DNA of 64,000 bases from Mesorhizobium sp. (GCA_004020875.1 SAPZ01000001.1:434001-498000), one strand, 5' to 3'. Positions 17,393 through 26,793 are shown, numbered from the stretch's first letter. Translations and numbers: made by a program. Notes: generated by a model from the sequence alone, not told the origin.

Positions 17393-18377
17393 GTTCTTCC
17401 TTCGCGGCGGCGATGTAGGAGCGCGCCAGAGGCGGCCACCGGCAGGGCTCACGCACGATCGGGTCGAGCAGATGCGCCAAGCAAAGCCGTGCACGCACCA
17501 GCATCCGGAACGCACCATAGAAAGCCATGACTTCATCGTCGGGACGTCCGCCGAGGCGAAGCTCGAGCAAATCGACCAGGAGAGGGCGGACCCAGCCTGC
17601 GCCCAGCATCGTGCATTCCAGGCCCAGATAATTGATCTCGTCGTAGGGATCGATGATGCGCAGGGACCGATCGAATTCGAGACAGTCTATGACCTGGATG
17701 GGCGTGCCGATGTACACGTGCTCAGGCCGTAGGTCGCCATGTCCTTCGACAATGCGACCCGCATCGATGCGAGCCTTGATGCTCGGGATTAGCTGCCTGA
17801 GGCGCGTGTCGGCGACGTCAAGTACGGGCAGGGCGGCATCCGAGACGCCGAGCGTCGGCTGACCCAGGATGGCTCGATTCACAGTCTGCTCTTTGATGAC
17901 GCTTTCCAGATACAGATTGCCGTCGTCGATCTCTGGCGGAGCGGCGGAGTAGAAGCCAGCTATCAGTTCGGCCATATTGTGAATGTCTCCTTCGGTCACA
18001 ACGCCTTCGCGAAGCCTGACGTCCAGCAAGTCGGCCCGAGGCAGCCGTTTCATCTCGACCAGCCAATCTACGGTCCGCCCTTGTCCGCCAAGATTGAGCC
18101 TCCCCTCACGGGTGCATCGTAGTGGAACAACGGAGCAATAAGTATCGGCCGCAAGCCGCTTGTTCAGTCGCAGTTCCTCCTCACAGAAGAACCTGCGCCG
18201 GCCGAGCGTGCTGAAGTCGAGGAAGGGATATCGGACCGGCTTCTTCAGCTTGTAGACGCGGTCCTCAGTCAGGAAGACCCAGGACATATGCGTTTCCCGG
18301 GCCTCAACAAAGGATGCGGCGTGAGTATACGACCTCGCATCGCTCAGGAAGCGTACCTTTGTCGCCAGATCGATCAT
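17337..18377 (-). CDS. Aminoglycoside-phosphotransferase-like kinase (COG2187 type)
   Basis: A 346-aa protein-kinase-like fold enzyme. VYKLKKPVRYPFLDFST near residue 45 carries the nucleotide-binding lysine, VEGHGDLRPEHVYI near 215 holds the catalytic HGDLxxxH and VIDCLEFDRSLR near 232 the metal-binding Asp. It corresponds to the stand-alone N-terminal domain of COG2187 proteins, which often carry a second P-loop kinase domain that is absent here. The substrate is unknown and antibiotic resistance should not be assumed. The ATG at 18377 was preferred to a TTG two codons upstream. Confidence 0.8.
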   Translation of the reverse strand: MIDLATKVRFLSDARSYTHAASFVEARETHMSWVFLTEDRVYKLKKPVRYPFLDFSTLGRRRFFCEEELRLNKRLAADTYCSVVPLRCTREGRLNLGGQGRTVDWLVEMKRLPRADLLDVRLREGVVTEGDIHNMAELIAGFYSAAPPEIDDGNLYLESVIKEQTVNRAILGQPTLGVSDAALPVLDVADTRLRQLIPSIKARIDAGRIVEGHGDLRPEHVYIGTPIQVIDCLEFDRSLRIIDPYDEINYLGLECTMLGAGWVRPLLVDLLELRLGGRPDDEVMAFYGAFRMLVRARLCLAHLLDPIVREPCRWPPLARSYIAAAKEELSSPSRPVRKLSHSHAGA

Positions 18378-18519
18378 CGACAATCACTCTTGCAATCGCT
18401 TACGCAATACATCGAAACAGATCGACCAAACGGCGTGCCGCGCCTTGATGCGTGTCAACGAAGCCGGCGCTCCTTCGCGTATTGTGCCCTGTCGGACCGA
18501 TCCGACGAGGTGCTTCAGG

Positions 18520-19435
18520 ATGACCATTCAGACCGGCGTTCAGACTGTTCCCGCGCCGACTATCGCTTCACAAGATCCGCCGGCCGTCAACTTGTTGATC
18601 GCAGGCAGGCTGCGTGACTACGCCGATCTCCTGACCCAGCAAGGTGAGGATGGCTTTCGAGCCAGAGCCTTTCGGCGCGCCGCCGATGTGATCACGGCTC
18701 TCGACCGGCCGGTTGAGGAGATTCTCTCGCAGCATGGCCGTGAAGGACTGACTGCGCTGCCCGCCGTCGGAACGGGTATCGCCAGCGCGATTGCCGAGAT
18801 GGTCACCACCGGGCGCTGGTCGCAAATGGACAGGCTGCGGGGAGACCTTGCGCCGGAGGTTCTGTTCCGGACGATCCCAGGCATCGGCGCGAAGTTGGCC
18901 GATCTCCTTGCCAAGGATGGCCAGTTGGAGAGCCTGGAAGAGCTAGAACACGCTGTTCGGTTCGGCAAGGTTGCTGTGAGGGGTATCGGGCCGCGACGCC
19001 GGCGGATGATCGCCGCAGCCATCGCGGAACGCCTCGGGCGGCCGTTTTTCGTTACCGAGACCACGGTGGCTCGCCCGCCTGTCGCCATGCTTTTTGCAGG
19101 TGGACCGGATGTATCGCGAGCGCGCGGCGGCGGGACAGCTGCGCAAGATAGCGCCGAAGCGTTTCAATCCCACCGGCGATGCTTGGCTTCCCATCCTGCA
19201 TGCCCGCCACGGCGACTGGCATTTCACGGCCCTGTTCTCGAACACCCAGCTCGCCCACCAACTCAACAAAACGGCTGACTGGGTCGTCATCTACTATCAC
19301 AAGGAAGGCCAGCCCGATGGTCGCTGCACCGTGGTCACCGCCACACGCAGGCCATTGCTCGGGCGACGCGTGGTCCGCGGAAGAGAACCGGAAGACGAAA
19401 AGGAGATATCGAATGAAACGCGGAATTGGAAATGA
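18520..19435 (+). pseudogene. Helix-hairpin-helix (Pol-beta-N-like) DNA-binding protein, frameshifted at a T5 run
   Basis: The first frame (ATG 18520) encodes a DNA-polymerase-beta N-terminal-like domain: AGRLRDYADLLTQQGEDGFR, then two hairpin motifs LPAVGTGIASAIAEMV and IPGIGAKLADLLAKDG. The natural continuation (QVDRMYRERAAAGQLRKIAP, then NPTGDAWLPILHARHGDWHF) lies in the next frame from about 19094. Dropping one T from the T5 run at 19091-19095 joins the two perfectly, giving a protein of about 304 aa. This is either a real +1 frameshift, a sequencing error or, less likely, programmed slippage. Function is presumably DNA binding, perhaps repair. Confidence 0.7.
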
Positions 19436-19835
19436 CACCGAGGCGCCCGAGTTGGCAATTCCCCTCCGGAAAGTCTGCTTCATAATCGCCAAGGCCCGTG
19501 CATTCGACGTCAAGGTTGCCGTGATGGAGCCGGACGCGGGATCCAATCCGACGGACGACAACGAGATTGGGGTGCTGCAGGACCATGCTGACGACCCCGT
19601 GCGCGAAGAGCTTGGCTCACTAATCTCGGAACTTTCCCTCGATGAGCAGATCGACCTCGTGGCTTTGATGTGGCTCGGCAGGGATGACGGTCAGGCAGTC
19701 GATTGGGAAGAGGTCCGCCAGCAGGCCGCCTATGCTCACAACGAACACACGGCTGACTACCTCTGCGGCAATCCGCTTCTTGGCGATCACCTGGAGGCCG
19801 GACTTGATGCTCTCGGCCTGTCTTGCTCCGACTGA
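19413..19835 (+). CDS. DUF3775 family protein
   Basis: A 140-aa acidic cytoplasmic protein of the DUF3775 type. The motifs LGSLISELSLDEQIDLVALMWLGR and HTADYLCGNPLLGDHLEAGLDAL are characteristic. The ATG at 19413 follows AAGGAG with a 7-nt spacer and lies inside the end of the frameshifted helix-hairpin-helix gene (22-nt overlap), so they are probably co-expressed. The family is uncharacterised. The FixK-type box at 19842 lies just after the stop and serves the next gene. Confidence 0.8.
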   Translation: MKRGIGNDTEAPELAIPLRKVCFIIAKARAFDVKVAVMEPDAGSNPTDDNEIGVLQDHADDPVREELGSLISELSLDEQIDLVALMWLGRDDGQAVDWEEVRQQAAYAHNEHTADYLCGNPLLGDHLEAGLDALGLSCSD

Positions 19836-19841
19836 CCGAAC

Positions 19842-19855
19842 TTGATGTGCATCAA
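19842..19855 (+). promoter_or_regulatory. FixK/FNR-type box (perfect palindrome)
   Basis: TTGAT-GTGC-ATCAA, a full consensus match, 52 bp before the universal stress protein start at 19908. Confidence 0.8.
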
Positions 19856-19907
19856 AGCGCGAAGTTCTCGACGGTGCTGATCTACCGGCCTGTCATGGAG
19901 TCCAGGC

Positions 19908-20735
19908 ATGATCTACACGACAATACTGGTTCAGCTCGACATCGATGCACCGGCGACGCCGAGGCTGATTTTCGCGCAGGAGATCGCCAGGAAATTCGAG
20001 GCAGATCTCATCGCTGTGACGGCAGCCGAAGCTTCCATGCTGGTGTCGCCGAGCGAAGCCTCGCTGGCTGCGGCAGAGGTCTTGCGTCAGCGGGCCCTCG
20101 ATATCGAGGATCGTATCAAGCAGCTCAAGGAAGAATTCCTTGCCGTCGTCGGCAACAACGAGCGCGCATCATGGCGCGCCGAGCTTGACGATCCGACGCG
20201 TGCTGTTGCCCTGCACGCTAGAGCGGCCGATCTGGTGATCACCGGCGCGCCCGCGGCGGCTGCCGCCGGCAACTTCCAAAGGACTGTGGATCCGGGCGCG
20301 CTGGTACTTTCGGCAGGCAGGCCGGTGCTGTTCGCGGCCGACGATCTCCGACCCTTTGGCGGCGAGCGGATCGTCGTTGCCTGGAAGGACTGCCGCGAGT
20401 CCCGGCGGGCGGTGGTCGATGCCATGCCCTTCTTGTGCGAGGCCAAGGAGGTGACCGTTTTCAGTGCTACCGAGGAAGGGACAGTCGCTGCTCGGGAAGG
20501 GGCGGCGGACATCGTCCGTTTCTTGATAAAGCACGGTGTGAATGCCCAATCCCAGGTGCTGGAACGCGGAGATTCCTCCGTTGGTGACACCATCATCGCC
20601 ACGGCCGAACAAATCGGAGCGGATCTCGTCGTCGCCGGCGGCTACGGCCATAGCAGGTTTCGCGAATGGGCGTTCGGCGGCGCAACGCGATCGCTGCTCC
20701 ATGCCGGCTCATTGCACAGGCTCCTGTCGAACTGA
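19908..20735 (+). CDS. Universal stress protein (tandem-domain length)
   Basis: A 275-aa protein of the UspA superfamily. The N-terminal half starts MIYTTILVQLDIDAPATP. The C-terminal half contains RIVVAWKDCRESRRAVVDAM and the ATP-binding signature VVAGGYGHSRFREWAFGG near residue 245. The ATP-binding loop is only recognisable in the second half, as usual for tandem Usps. It closely resembles the Usp at 48590 (GAYSHSRFREALFGG), suggesting duplication within this block. Its promoter carries a perfect FixK-type box, so induction at low oxygen is likely. Confidence 0.9.
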   Translation: MIYTTILVQLDIDAPATPRLIFAQEIARKFEADLIAVTAAEASMLVSPSEASLAAAEVLRQRALDIEDRIKQLKEEFLAVVGNNERASWRAELDDPTRAVALHARAADLVITGAPAAAAAGNFQRTVDPGALVLSAGRPVLFAADDLRPFGGERIVVAWKDCRESRRAVVDAMPFLCEAKEVTVFSATEEGTVAAREGAADIVRFLIKHGVNAQSQVLERGDSSVGDTIIATAEQIGADLVVAGGYGHSRFREWAFGGATRSLLHAGSLHRLLSN

Positions 20736-20929
20736 TCAGCTACAACTTGCTCCTGTGCCTGCCGGCGATAGACAATCCTTAGCCGAAGCAGTGCCTGACA
20801 ATATCAAACGAGCCCGAAGAAGGCCGATCTGAGATCAAGAACCGCAACGGCTCCGCTTGCAGCCGGCCGAGTTTCGATCGCAGAGCATCGTCAGATATAG
20901 CTTGGTTGACGCGGATCGGCGCCATTGCC

Positions 20930-20943
20930 TTGACGCAGATCAA
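20930..20943 (+). promoter_or_regulatory. FixK/FNR-type box
   Basis: TTGAC-GCAG-ATCAA, full consensus match, 79 bp before the membrane-fusion protein start at 21023. Its position inside a possible longer reading frame (ATG-equivalent at 20906) supports the downstream start. Confidence 0.75.
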
Positions 20944-21022
20944 CGTTCGCCCGCCACATCCGGATGAGATTAATAGCAAGGCGCTGGCGCCCGTCGTCTT
21001 CTTGGATAGTAGGAATCGACGA

Positions 21023-22144
21023 ATGCCCAACATTGACGTCATCGATGACGGTACTGAGTTGCTCCCTCCGAATGACCGTTCGACGAGCCGAATGCTCGTG
21101 CCGAGCCAGCCTGAACCCAGCCTTCCGGAGACCGTTCCCGCCGCCGTATATCGAGGGCGCCGGCTCTGGCTTGCACTGGCGCTGGTCGCGGTCACTGGTG
21201 CAGCGATAGGCGGATATTGGTGGCTGCATGCCGCTCCTGGGCTGCCCGCTGGTATCGCCTCGGGCAACGGCAGGGTCGAGGCAGACGAGATCGACATCGC
21301 GGCCAAGTTTAGCGGTCGTATCGCTGCGCTCCTCGTTGATGAGGGAGATGTCGTTCACGCCGGCCAGGTGGTCGCGCGGATGGACACTCAAGACCTTGAG
21401 ATGTCGCTCCGCAAAGCCGAGGCACAGGTGCTGGGGGCCAATCGGATGCTCGACGAGGCGCGCGCAGGCGTCGAGCAACAGAGGGCCCAGGCCAAGCTCG
21501 CCGAGCAGCAGCTCACCCGCTCGATTGTCCTCGTCGACAAAGGCTATGCGACAGCCGAGATTCTCGACCAGCGCCAGCAGCAGATGAGCGCTGCCAATGC
21601 CGCGCTCGCCGCAGCCAATGCGCGCGTCGGGCAAGCCGAACAGACGCTTGCGGCCGCCAATCACGATGTCGATCTCTATCGGATCGACATCGCCGACAAT
21701 TCGCTCGTCGCCCCGCGCGACGGCCGCGTTCAATATCGTCTCGCCAATATCGGCGAGGTGATCGGCGCCGGCGGCAAGGTATTGACCATGATCGACACCG
21801 GCTATGTCTATATGGACATTTTCCTGCCCACGGCAGAAGCGGGTCGCACGACGGTAGGCAGCGCCGCGCGCATCGTGCTTGACGCCGCGCCTCAATCGCC
21901 AATCCCGGCTAAGGTCGTCTTTGTCTCCGGAGAGGCGCAGTTCACGCCGAAGACAGTGGAGACCAAGGCGGAACGCGACAAGCTGGTGTTCCGGGTCCGT
22001 GCGCGCGTTGACCCCGACTATCTGCGCGGTCACGCGGCGGAGATGAGTTCGGGCCTTCCCGGGCTCGCTTATGTGCGCCTCGACGGCGGTGCCGAGTGGC
22101 CGCCCTTTCTCGCGTTAGGGCATACGGATGATGCATCCCGCTGA
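21023..22144 (+). CDS. yhiI: HlyD-family periplasmic adaptor (YhiI-like)
   Basis: A 373-aa membrane-fusion protein. A cytoplasmic tail of about 45 residues precedes one TM segment (LWLALALVAVTGAAIGGYW). The lipoyl/barrel half-motifs follow (SGNGRVEADEIDIAAKFSGR and NSLVAPRDGRVQYRLANIGE) around a coiled coil of about 100 residues rich in Ala, Gln and Glu. Gene order matches E. coli yhiI-rbbA-yhhJ, where the adaptor partners an ABC-2 exporter. The stop overlaps the rbbA start by 17 nt, so translation is coupled. The FixK-type box upstream implies low-oxygen expression. Confidence 0.85.
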   Translation: MPNIDVIDDGTELLPPNDRSTSRMLVPSQPEPSLPETVPAAVYRGRRLWLALALVAVTGAAIGGYWWLHAAPGLPAGIASGNGRVEADEIDIAAKFSGRIAALLVDEGDVVHAGQVVARMDTQDLEMSLRKAEAQVLGANRMLDEARAGVEQQRAQAKLAEQQLTRSIVLVDKGYATAEILDQRQQQMSAANAALAAANARVGQAEQTLAAANHDVDLYRIDIADNSLVAPRDGRVQYRLANIGEVIGAGGKVLTMIDTGYVYMDIFLPTAEAGRTTVGSAARIVLDAAPQSPIPAKVVFVSGEAQFTPKTVETKAERDKLVFRVRARVDPDYLRGHAAEMSSGLPGLAYVRLDGGAEWPPFLALGHTDDASR

Positions 22145-24860
22145 AGTCATCGCCGTCGATGGGCTCTCTCACTCCTACGGTCGCACGCTCGCGCTCCACG
22201 GCGTAACGCTCAGGGTCCCAACCGGCGCACTCGTTGGATTGATCGGCCCCGACGGGGTTGGCAAATCGACCTTGCTCAGCCTGATCGCTGGGGCCAAACG
22301 CATTCAGACCGGCCGCGTGGAGGTTTTCGGCCGTGATATGGCCGACCAACGCCATCGTTCCGCCGTGTGTCCGCGCATCGCCTTTCTGCCGCAGGGGCTC
22401 GGCAAGAACCTTTATCCCGATCTCAGCGTCCGAGAGAATATCGATTTCTTCGGACGCCTCTTCGGCGAGCCGGCTGGCGAGCGCGCCCGGCGCATTGACG
22501 CCCTGCTCGAGGCGACCGGCCTGGCGCCCTTTCCCGACCGCCCGGCCAAGAAACTCTCAGGCGGCATGCGGCAAAAGCTCGGCCTCTGTTGCGCGCTCGT
22601 TCACGACCCCGACCTACTCATTCTTGACGAACCGACCACAGGCGTCGACCCTTTGTCGCGCCGGCAATTCTGGGAACTGATCGAACGCATGCGGGCGAGG
22701 CGGGCCGGCATGAGTGTGGTCGTAGCCACTGCCTACATGGAGGAGGCGGAACGCTTCGACGAGCTCATCGCGATGAACGCCGGACGGATCCTCGCTTCGG
22801 CCCCGCCGGCTGGACTAAAGCGGCTGACAGGGATGGGGAGCTTGGAGGAAAGCTTCATTGCGCTTTTGCCCGAGGCGGTTCGCGCCGGGCGTCGCGCGCT
22901 CTCCATTCCGCCGCGGCCGGCTGGTGAACACGAGGCAGTCATCATAGCTGATGGGCTCACTCGGCGCTTCGGCGAATTCGTAGCGGTTGATGGTGTGAGC
23001 TTTGCTATCGAACGCGGCGAGATCTTCGGCTTCCTCGGCTCGAACGGCTGCGGCAAGACCACCACGATGAAGATGCTGACCGGGCTGCTGCCGGCCTCAG
23101 AGGGCAAGGCCTGGCTGTTGGGGCAGCCGATCGATGCCACCAACATGCGCCTGCGCAGGCGTGTCGGCTACATGTCCCAGTCTTTCTCGCTCTACACCGA
23201 ACTCACCGTCAGGCAGAATCTCGATCTGCATGCCCGTCTCTTCCATATCGCCGCCGACAAAGGGAAAGTGCGCATCGCCGCGCTCATCGAGCGGTTCGGG
23301 TTCGGCCCCTATGTGGACCAGCGGGCATCGCAGCTGCCCCTGGGCATTCGTCAGCGGCTCTCGCTCGCTGTTGCAGTGGTGCACGAGCCGGAGCTCCTTA
23401 TCCTCGACGAGCCCACTTCGGGAGTTGATCCACTTGCTCGCGACAGCTTCTGGGAGCTTCTCGTCGAGCTTTCACGGCGGCAAGGGGTTACCATCTTCGT
23501 TTCGACCCATTTCATGAACGAGGCTGCGCGTTGCGATCGCGTTGCGCTCATGCATGGCGGCAGGGTGGTTGCCGCCGGCACGCCGACCGAATTGTGCGAA
23601 GCCAAGGGGGCAGCCGATCTAGAAGATGCCTTCATTGCCTATCTGCAGTCAGCAGGGGGCGAAAGCTCGAGCCCGGTCAGCAGCCCACCTGAGCCGGAGC
23701 GCGCCGCGACCTCTCCGTACGCGCGCGTGGTACCCAGGGCCGGCTTCAGCCCAGGACGGCTTTTCGCCTATTCCTGGCGTGAGGCGCTGGAGCTTTGGCG
23801 CGATCCGGTGCGGCTCGGCTTCGCACTTCTCGGTACGGCATTTCTCATGGTCGTCTTCGGACTAGGCATCAATACCGACGTAAATCAGGTGACTTTCGCC
23901 GCACTGGACCGCGATAACACGCCGGAAAGTCGAGCCTATCTGCAGGAGTTTCGCGGATCGCCCTATTTTGCAGAACGGGAAACACTGGCCGGCTATGACG
24001 ACCTTGATCGGGCGCTGCGCAGCGCCGCCTTCGCGCTGGCCATCGAGGTGCCGCCGGGCTTCGGCCGGGACATCCGACGCGGGGCGGCACCCGAGATTGG
24101 CGCCTGGGTCGACGGCGCCATGCCTTTCCGTGCCGAAACGGTCCGCGGATACCTCACCGGCCTGCATCAGCAATACGTCGCCGGTCTCTCGGCCAAGGCG
24201 GGCGATCGCTCAGCGTCGCCGGTTATTGAGACTCGATTCGTCTACAATCAGGACTTCAAGAGCATCTTCGCCATGGTGCCCGGGACGATCGCCATGCTGC
24301 TCGCATTCATGCCAGCAATGCTGATGGCTGTTGGCGTCGTCAGGGAGAAGGAACTGGGTTCGATCGTCAATCTCTATGTCACTCCCGTCACGCGGCTCGA
24401 GTTTCTACTGGGCAAGCAACTGCCCTACGTCATCCTTTGCCTGATCGCCTTCCTTGTCCTCTTCGTAATGGCTGTCTTGCTATTCGAAGTGACGCTCAAA
24501 GGAAGCTTCTGGGTGCTTCTTCTCGGCGCGCTGCTTTACCTGACGGCGATGACCGGCTATGGCTTGGTGATATCGGCATTCACGCGGACCCAGATTGCCG
24601 CGCTCTTCGTTGCGGGGATCATGACCTCGCTGCCCGCCGTGCAGTTTTCCGGCATGTTGGCGCCCGTCTCCTCGCTGGTGGGTTTTCCGGCGTTCATGGC
24701 GCATACTTTCCCGGCCATGTATTTCCTGCGCATCTCGGTCGGCACCTTCACCAAGGCGCTCGGCTTCCAGGAGCTTGCCGGAAGCCTGTTGGCGCTCGCG
24801 GTCTTCATCCCGATCCTCATCTTGATCAGCCTGGCGTTCCTGCGCCGCCAGGAGCTATGA
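22128..24860 (+). CDS. rbbA: RbbA-like fused ABC protein: two ATPase domains plus ABC-2 permease
   Basis: A 910-aa protein, the length of E. coli RbbA (911). Domain order: ATPase 1 (Walker A GPDGVGKST at 40-48, signature LSGGMRQKL, Walker B LLILDEP), ATPase 2 (Walker A GSNGCGKTT near 304-312, Walker B LLILDEP; its signature LPLGIRQRL is degenerate), then a membrane domain from about 540 with six predicted helices. RbbA is known as a ribosome-associated ATPase, although this architecture also looks like an exporter. The adaptor upstream and YhhJ-like permease downstream favour a membrane complex. The gene is in the FixK-box block together with the HPF-like factor. Confidence 0.88.
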   Translation: MMHPAEVIAVDGLSHSYGRTLALHGVTLRVPTGALVGLIGPDGVGKSTLLSLIAGAKRIQTGRVEVFGRDMADQRHRSAVCPRIAFLPQGLGKNLYPDLSVRENIDFFGRLFGEPAGERARRIDALLEATGLAPFPDRPAKKLSGGMRQKLGLCCALVHDPDLLILDEPTTGVDPLSRRQFWELIERMRARRAGMSVVVATAYMEEAERFDELIAMNAGRILASAPPAGLKRLTGMGSLEESFIALLPEAVRAGRRALSIPPRPAGEHEAVIIADGLTRRFGEFVAVDGVSFAIERGEIFGFLGSNGCGKTTTMKMLTGLLPASEGKAWLLGQPIDATNMRLRRRVGYMSQSFSLYTELTVRQNLDLHARLFHIAADKGKVRIAALIERFGFGPYVDQRASQLPLGIRQRLSLAVAVVHEPELLILDEPTSGVDPLARDSFWELLVELSRRQGVTIFVSTHFMNEAARCDRVALMHGGRVVAAGTPTELCEAKGAADLEDAFIAYLQSAGGESSSPVSSPPEPERAATSPYARVVPRAGFSPGRLFAYSWREALELWRDPVRLGFALLGTAFLMVVFGLGINTDVNQVTFAALDRDNTPESRAYLQEFRGSPYFAERETLAGYDDLDRALRSAAFALAIEVPPGFGRDIRRGAAPEIGAWVDGAMPFRAETVRGYLTGLHQQYVAGLSAKAGDRSASPVIETRFVYNQDFKSIFAMVPGTIAMLLAFMPAMLMAVGVVREKELGSIVNLYVTPVTRLEFLLGKQLPYVILCLIAFLVLFVMAVLLFEVTLKGSFWVLLLGALLYLTAMTGYGLVISAFTRTQIAALFVAGIMTSLPAVQFSGMLAPVSSLVGFPAFMAHTFPAMYFLRISVGTFTKALGFQELAGSLLALAVFIPILILISLAFLRRQEL

Positions 24861-24864
24861 CGCC

Positions 24865-25989
24865 ATGGAGCATCTGGCGAACATCTTCTGGCTCGGCACC
24901 AAGGAACTGCGCAGCTTCTCGCGCGATTTCGTGCTCTTCGGCTTCGTCGTCTACTCCTTCACGCTGGCGGTCTATGCGCAGGCGGAGAGTCCGGCGCAGG
25001 AGGCCCACAACTCCTCCGTCGCGATCGTCGATGAGGACCATTCGGCGCTCTCGCGCGCAATCGCCGCGGCATTGCTGCCGCCCTATTTCAGCGCCCCGAC
25101 CGAGATCGTCGCCGGTCAGGTTGACGAACAGATGGACACCGCCCGCAGCACGTTTGTCCTTGATATTCCACCGCATTATGAACGCGACATCATGGCAGGC
25201 CGACGACCGGCTATCCAGGTCAATGTCGACGCCACCGCCATGATGCAAGCCGGCATCGGCGCCGGCTATCTGCAGCAGATCATTGCTCGCGAAATCGCTC
25301 GCTCTGCCACGGATGCCGAGCCTTCACAGGCGGAGCCTGCGAAACTCGCTGTCCGCGTCGCCTTCAATCCCAATCTCACCACGCAACTCTTCAACGCGGT
25401 CATGGCCATCATCGGTAACGTCAACATGCTGGCCATCATACTTGCAGGCGCGGCAATCATCCGCGAACGGGAGCACGGCACGATGGATCATCTGCTGATC
25501 ATGCCGCTCACGCCTTTTGAGATCGCGGCTGCCAAGGTGTGGGCGAACGGCCTGGTGATCACCGTCGCGGTCGGCCTGTCGCTCTGGCTGGTGATAGAGA
25601 CGCTGCTCGGAATTCGGATCGTCGGCTCCATTCCGCTCTTCATGGCGGGCGTCACGATCTATTTGTTCTTCGCAACCGCCATCGGCATCTTCCTGGGCAC
25701 GGTGGCTCGCTCGATGCCGCAGCTTGGGCTCCTGTTCGTCCTTGTCGCCCTGCCAATGAACATCCTGTCCGGCGGCAACACGCCGCTCGACAGCATGCCG
25801 GCATTCTTACGAGCGGTGATGCAGTTGTCACCCTCGACCCATTTCGTAAGCTTTGCGCAGGCCATTCTTTATCGAGGCGCTGGCATTGACGTGGTCTGGC
25901 CGCAGTTTGCTGTCGTCGGGATCGTCGGCGGCGTATTCTTCGCCCTCTCCATCATGCGTTTCCGCAGGATCAGCGCCGCTATGATGTGA
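24865..25989 (+). CDS. yhhJ: ABC-2 type permease (YhhJ-like)
   Basis: A 374-aa membrane protein, the same length as E. coli YhhJ. One TM segment near the N-terminus (about residues 15-36) is followed by a large periplasmic domain (about 40-170) and five helices towards the C-terminus, including GNVNMLAIILAGAAIIRERE and the ABC-2 motif IREREHGTMDHLLIMPLTP. It begins 4 nt after rbbA and is the last gene of the operon. It probably forms the second half of the export channel with the membrane domain of RbbA. The substrate is unknown. Confidence 0.88.
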   Translation: MEHLANIFWLGTKELRSFSRDFVLFGFVVYSFTLAVYAQAESPAQEAHNSSVAIVDEDHSALSRAIAAALLPPYFSAPTEIVAGQVDEQMDTARSTFVLDIPPHYERDIMAGRRPAIQVNVDATAMMQAGIGAGYLQQIIAREIARSATDAEPSQAEPAKLAVRVAFNPNLTTQLFNAVMAIIGNVNMLAIILAGAAIIREREHGTMDHLLIMPLTPFEIAAAKVWANGLVITVAVGLSLWLVIETLLGIRIVGSIPLFMAGVTIYLFFATAIGIFLGTVARSMPQLGLLFVLVALPMNILSGGNTPLDSMPAFLRAVMQLSPSTHFVSFAQAILYRGAGIDVVWPQFAVVGIVGGVFFALSIMRFRRISAAMM

Positions 25990-26070
25990 CGTCGGCGCAG
26001 CTGCGCTCAGTCCTCATCGCGTTTAAGCCGGTCGCTACACGGGCGTAGTCCGCACCGCTTTCGATCCACT

Positions 26071-26499
26071 TCAGCCGCTCACGTAGCGAACAAGCTGATC
26101 GATGTTGAATTCCCGATCGGCGATCATGCTCTTCATCAGGTCACCGATGGAAATCACTCCCTCCAGGCGCCCTTCGCGTATGACGGGCAAGTGCCGGATT
26201 CGTTTCTCAGTCATCAGCGCCATACAGTATTCAGCTGTCTGGTACGGTTCCACGAAGACGACGTGCTTTTCCATGACCTCGCGAACCAATGTCTTCGGCG
26301 ACGATCTACCCCTTAAGAAGACGTTCCTAGCGTAGTGCCGCTCGGTGAAGATGCCCACGAGGCGGTCTCCGTCCTTGATCAGCACCGCGCCCACGTTCTT
26401 TGCTTCCATGAGCTGTAACGCGTGAAGCACCGTATCTTCAGGGCGGACGGAATAGACGTCGTGACCCTTGGCGTCGAGGATTTGCTGAACGGTGGTCAT
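26071..26499 (-). CDS. CBS-domain-pair protein
   Basis: A 142-aa stand-alone Bateman module: CBS1 (QILDAKGHDVYSVRPEDTVL ... IFTERHYARNVFL) and CBS2 (MEKHVVFVEPYQTAEYCMAL ... GVISIGDLMKSMI). Such proteins bind adenine nucleotides and act as energy sensors; the mycobacterial dormancy protein Hrp1 is an example. The ATG at 26499 has an ideal GGAGG seven nt upstream; an open extension to 26604 runs through the regulatory box and is rejected. It is divergent from ppsA, each with its own box. Confidence 0.9.
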   Translation of the reverse strand: MTTVQQILDAKGHDVYSVRPEDTVLHALQLMEAKNVGAVLIKDGDRLVGIFTERHYARNVFLRGRSSPKTLVREVMEKHVVFVEPYQTAEYCMALMTEKRIRHLPVIREGRLEGVISIGDLMKSMIADREFNIDQLVRYVSG

Positions 26500-26590
26500 C
26501 AAAACCTCCGTGATATCTGCCGGCGTCGATAGCGACGCGGCCAAGTAATTTTCTGTGAAGATTTTCCTGCACGAACCGCGCGTCGATGCA

Positions 26591-26604
26591 TTGACGATGA
26601 TCAA
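26591..26604 (-). promoter_or_regulatory. FixK/FNR-type box
   Basis: TTGAC-GATG-ATCAA, full match, 91 bp upstream of the CBS protein start at 26499 on the reverse strand. Confidence 0.75.
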
Positions 26605-26726
26605 ATTGGCTCATGGCAGCACCGAGACCGGTTCAGTTTCCTTTCACGCAGGCCTGGCAGCGTCCCCCTTTTGTTGCCCTGTCGAGCCCGACGCCGACTG
26701 AAGGTTCCTGTGTCTGGCGGCTCATC

Positions 26727-26740
26727 TTGACGGAGATCAA
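26727..26740 (+). promoter_or_regulatory. FixK/FNR-type box
   Basis: TTGAC-GGAG-ATCAA, full match, 53 bp upstream of the ppsA start at 26794. The two boxes in this divergent region each lie at a distance that suits one of the genes. Confidence 0.78.
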
Positions 26741-26793
26741 AGTCGCCAAAACCGAGAACCGGCACAGTGAACTTCGGTTTCGGAGGTGACGTG

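Noticed and set aside
17337..18377. Aminoglycoside resistance gene
   Set aside because: Although the fold is APH-like, the sequence matches the COG2187 kinase type, which is not linked to antibiotic resistance.
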